Of a stretch of 64,000 bases of DNA, positions 62,361 through 64,000 are shown one piece after another (within the stretch, counting starts at the first letter, position 1; each line of letters begins with the position of its first letter). The notes below the pieces were generated by a model, which ran no database searches, was not told the origin of the DNA, and saw only the letters and a program-made list of their open reading frames with translations. Position numbers and translations under genes: made by a program. Source of the stretch: UMGS1590 sp900552455 (GTDB lineage Bacteria > Bacillota > Peptococcia > Peptococcales > Peptococcaceae); the NCBI GenBank assembly GCA_963931105.1, contig OZ007004.1, forward strand, positions 1,736,001-1,800,000, written 5' to 3'.

Positions 62361-62390
62361 ATTATAATTTATTTCTTACAGTTTGTGAAA
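62361..62390 (-). promoter_or_regulatory. promoter of XRE operon
   Basis: On the minus strand TTTCAC (62385-62390), 18-bp spacer, TATAAT (62361-62366); overlaps the block shared with 61304-61319. Confidence 0.65.
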
Positions 62391-62412
62391 GATTTTTGCC
62401 TGCAATGGGCAC

Positions 62413-62438
62413 AAAAAATGAGCGCCCGTTGGACGCTC
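62413..62438 (-). terminator. terminator of LCP gene (minus strand)
   Basis: GAGCGTCC and GGGCGCTC arms with loop AAC, followed on the minus strand by ATTTTTTG. Confidence 0.8.
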
Positions 62439-62446
62439 GGTTTGTT

Positions 62447-63712
62447 TTATTGGACGTAGGCTGTGTTGCCGCTGCCGGTGGTGGTGTCGCTGCTGGTCGA
62501 TCCGGAATCGCTGGAGGTGCCGCCGCCGTTTGGTGTGATGGTGGCGCCGGTGTTGTTGTTCCCTTCGTCGATGGTTGGGCGGGATGGCACGGTTTCGGTG
62601 GTGGTGCCGCGGTAATCGTTGCCGGTGTTGGTCTCAGCCGGTGGCACGTAGGCGCCGCCGTAGCCTTCGTAGGTGGTGCCGCCTTCGCCGCTGCCGACGT
62701 AGGAACCGTTGGTGTCATAGCCGTTATCGACCATACCGGCATTTTCGAGCAGATCTTCACCGCTGGTGGTGTCTTCGACGGAGCTTGCAAAATCGACAAG
62801 GTCGAGGTCTGAGGCTTCGAGCTGTTTGCCATCTTCCATGAACTCTTTGTTGATGAGCTCGAGGATGCCGGATTCGGATGGAATGTAGTAGGAAAGTTCA
62901 CCGATATATTCTGGCGAGCCAGGAAGGATGAACATTTCAATGCTGTCGGCGCTCATGCCCTGGGCCTGTTTGAAGAACCAGATCATTTCGCTGACGGTGA
63001 GATCGGTTTCCATTTCTTCGCTGACAACTTTGGCGAGAGCTGGAACTTTTGTGATGATGGATGCGCTCAGAAGTTCATTGCCGAGGGCTTCAAAGAAGAG
63101 CTGCTGCGCGCCGATGCGGCCGATATCGCCGGTGGCGTAGCCGGAACGGAAGCGCACGAACTGCAGCGCATGTTCGCCATCGAGAACCTGTTCGCCGGCT
63201 TTGATGTCGATCTCAAGATCTTGGTAAGGGTCGGAATACTGCAGGTCGTATGGAACGTCCATTTCGACACCGCCGATGGCGTCGATGGCCTGTTCAAATC
63301 CTTCAAAGGTGGTGATGGCGTAGCGATCGATCGGCAGACCGGTGAGCATTTCGACTTCGTGGATGGTCTGTTCGATGTTGCCCTTGTGGTCGACGCTGTA
63401 GGAGCCGTTGATCTTTACGATGTCGCGGTTGTCGACGTTGCTCATGGTATCGCGTGGGATGCTCAGGAGCTTGAGGGTTTTCTTTTCGGTGTTGAAGCTG
63501 GCAAGAACGATGGTGTCGGCGTTTTCGTGTTTGCCGTCGACGCCGCAGAGGAGGATGTTGTAGGTGTCGTCCTTGAGCACGTCTTCGTCGACGGTGCTGT
63601 CAGAGGAGGTTGGTGCTGTCGGCAGAAAATGATATGCTGCAAATCCTGCCCCGGCGACGACGGCGAGTGCCAGGACGAGGATGATGATCAATCGTGAAAA
63701 GAATTTTAACAT
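62447..63712 (-). CDS. LytR-CpsA-Psr (LCP) family cell-wall ligase
   Basis: 421 residues: one N-terminal membrane anchor (about 5-28), the extracellular LCP domain (NILLCGVDGKHENADTIVLA, LLSIPRDTM, KINGSYSVD, GLPIDRYAITTFEGFEQAIDAIGG, LQFVRFRSGYATGDIGRIGAQQLF) with the arginines that bind polyprenyl phosphate, and a Gly/Ser/Thr-rich disordered tail from about 330. It transfers glycopolymers to peptidoglycan. The ribosome binding site overlaps the mutY stop, so the two may be co-transcribed. Confidence 0.93.
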   Translation of the reverse strand: MLKFFSRLIIILVLALAVVAGAGFAAYHFLPTAPTSSDSTVDEDVLKDDTYNILLCGVDGKHENADTIVLASFNTEKKTLKLLSIPRDTMSNVDNRDIVKINGSYSVDHKGNIEQTIHEVEMLTGLPIDRYAITTFEGFEQAIDAIGGVEMDVPYDLQYSDPYQDLEIDIKAGEQVLDGEHALQFVRFRSGYATGDIGRIGAQQLFFEALGNELLSASIITKVPALAKVVSEEMETDLTVSEMIWFFKQAQGMSADSIEMFILPGSPEYIGELSYYIPSESGILELINKEFMEDGKQLEASDLDLVDFASSVEDTTSGEDLLENAGMVDNGYDTNGSYVGSGEGGTTYEGYGGAYVPPAETNTGNDYRGTTTETVPSRPTIDEGNNNTGATITPNGGGTSSDSGSTSSDTTTGSGNTAYVQ

Positions 63713-63721
63713 GGTGCCCTC

Positions 63722-64000
63722 CTAGAGCAATTCTTCGAATAATTGGCTGCGATATGGGGAAAGCGCGCCAGCCATCGCGTAGGTTTCCTGAAGTGCGCTC
63801 GTTTCTACCCACAGTCCTTCAGTGAGAGGCGCAGGAGCGGCAAGCTGCACGAGCCAGCCTTGCATGTGCCATTCTCTGTGGGTGAAGAGATGCTTGGCGC
63901 GTCCGAGATCTGTGAGAGAATCGGGGGTGATGTTCAGGTTTTTCAGGTGGATTGCGAGAGCGTCGCGATCGAGTGTGCCGGGAAGATCGAGAAATTCCCA
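63722..64000 (-). CDS. mutY: A/G-specific adenine glycosylase MutY, C-terminal part (cut by right edge)
   Basis: The last 92 residues, open to the right edge on the minus strand. WEFLDLPGTL and LGRAKHLFTHREWHMQGW match the NUDIX-like C-terminal domain of MutY, which recognises 8-oxoguanine opposite adenine; the region ends SPYRSQLFEELL. The catalytic and iron-sulfur domains lie outside the window. The track lists no start for it because of the truncation. Confidence 0.85.
   Translation of the reverse strand, partial: WEFLDLPGTLDRDALAIHLKNLNITPDSLTDLGRAKHLFTHREWHMQGWLVQLAAPAPLTEGLWVETSALQETYAMAGALSPYRSQLFEELL

Overview
The window looks like a chromosome segment of a moderately GC-rich Bacillota (Clostridia-like) bacterium. 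This rests on the gene orders rnc - radical SAM gene - smc - ftsY and hrcA-grpE-dnaK-dnaJ with a CIRCE operator, a T-box leader, strong AGGAGG ribosome binding sites and many sigma-A type promoters with 17-bp spacers. The genus cannot be fixed by eye. There are about 58 genes, no rRNA or tRNA gene, no CRISPR array and no intact insertion sequence.

Three regions carry versions of one transporter cassette: an ECF-type module (S component, T component, double ATPase) joined to pairs of exporter-fold ABC half-transporters of the kind that includes the siderophore importers YbtPQ and IrtAB. Locus 1 (1-5.5 kb, cut by the left edge) has the ATPase end, a TetR gene with its operator, an ABC pair and a DtxR-type metal regulator. 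Locus 2 (5.8-18.2 kb, AT-richer) has an AraC regulator, S-T-ATPase, ABC pair, TetR, a second ABC pair and a short remnant resembling a DtxR gene. Locus 3 (52.6-60.4 kb) has a divergent AraC regulator, S-T-ATPase and one ABC pair. Iron or siderophore import is an inference from family and regulator types.

The most unusual signal is a family of 45-bp double-hairpin repeats in locus 3 (six units at four sites), with one shorter degenerate relative in locus 2. Three of the sites are inside genes, always in the same reading frame, adding 15 or 30 residues; two lie at exactly the same place, directly after the A-loop tyrosine of an ABC domain. The hairpin arms differ between copies but largely keep their pairing.

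Between loci 1/2 and 3: a methyltransferase and a CPBP protease (18.3-19.9 kb); on the minus strand an ECF S component, xpt and a T-box-controlled TrpXYZ-like ABC operon (20.0-24.4 kb); a 1.2-kb gene-free stretch with period-6 repeat arrays and a 100-bp duplicated element (24.4-25.6 kb); a YtrA-type GntR/ABC operon, a LytTR two-component system and a second ABC operon (25.6-32.7 kb); a MerR regulator and a NifX-like protein; then housekeeping genes rnc to dnaJ (34-46.7 kb). From 46.7 to 52.6 kb lie a DUF554 protein, an alpha/beta hydrolase, a lipoprotein barnase with its barstar, a rhodanese lipoprotein and a short UvrA paralogue. The right end (60.4-64 kb, minus strand) has small membrane proteins under an XRE regulator, an LCP cell-wall protein and the end of mutY.
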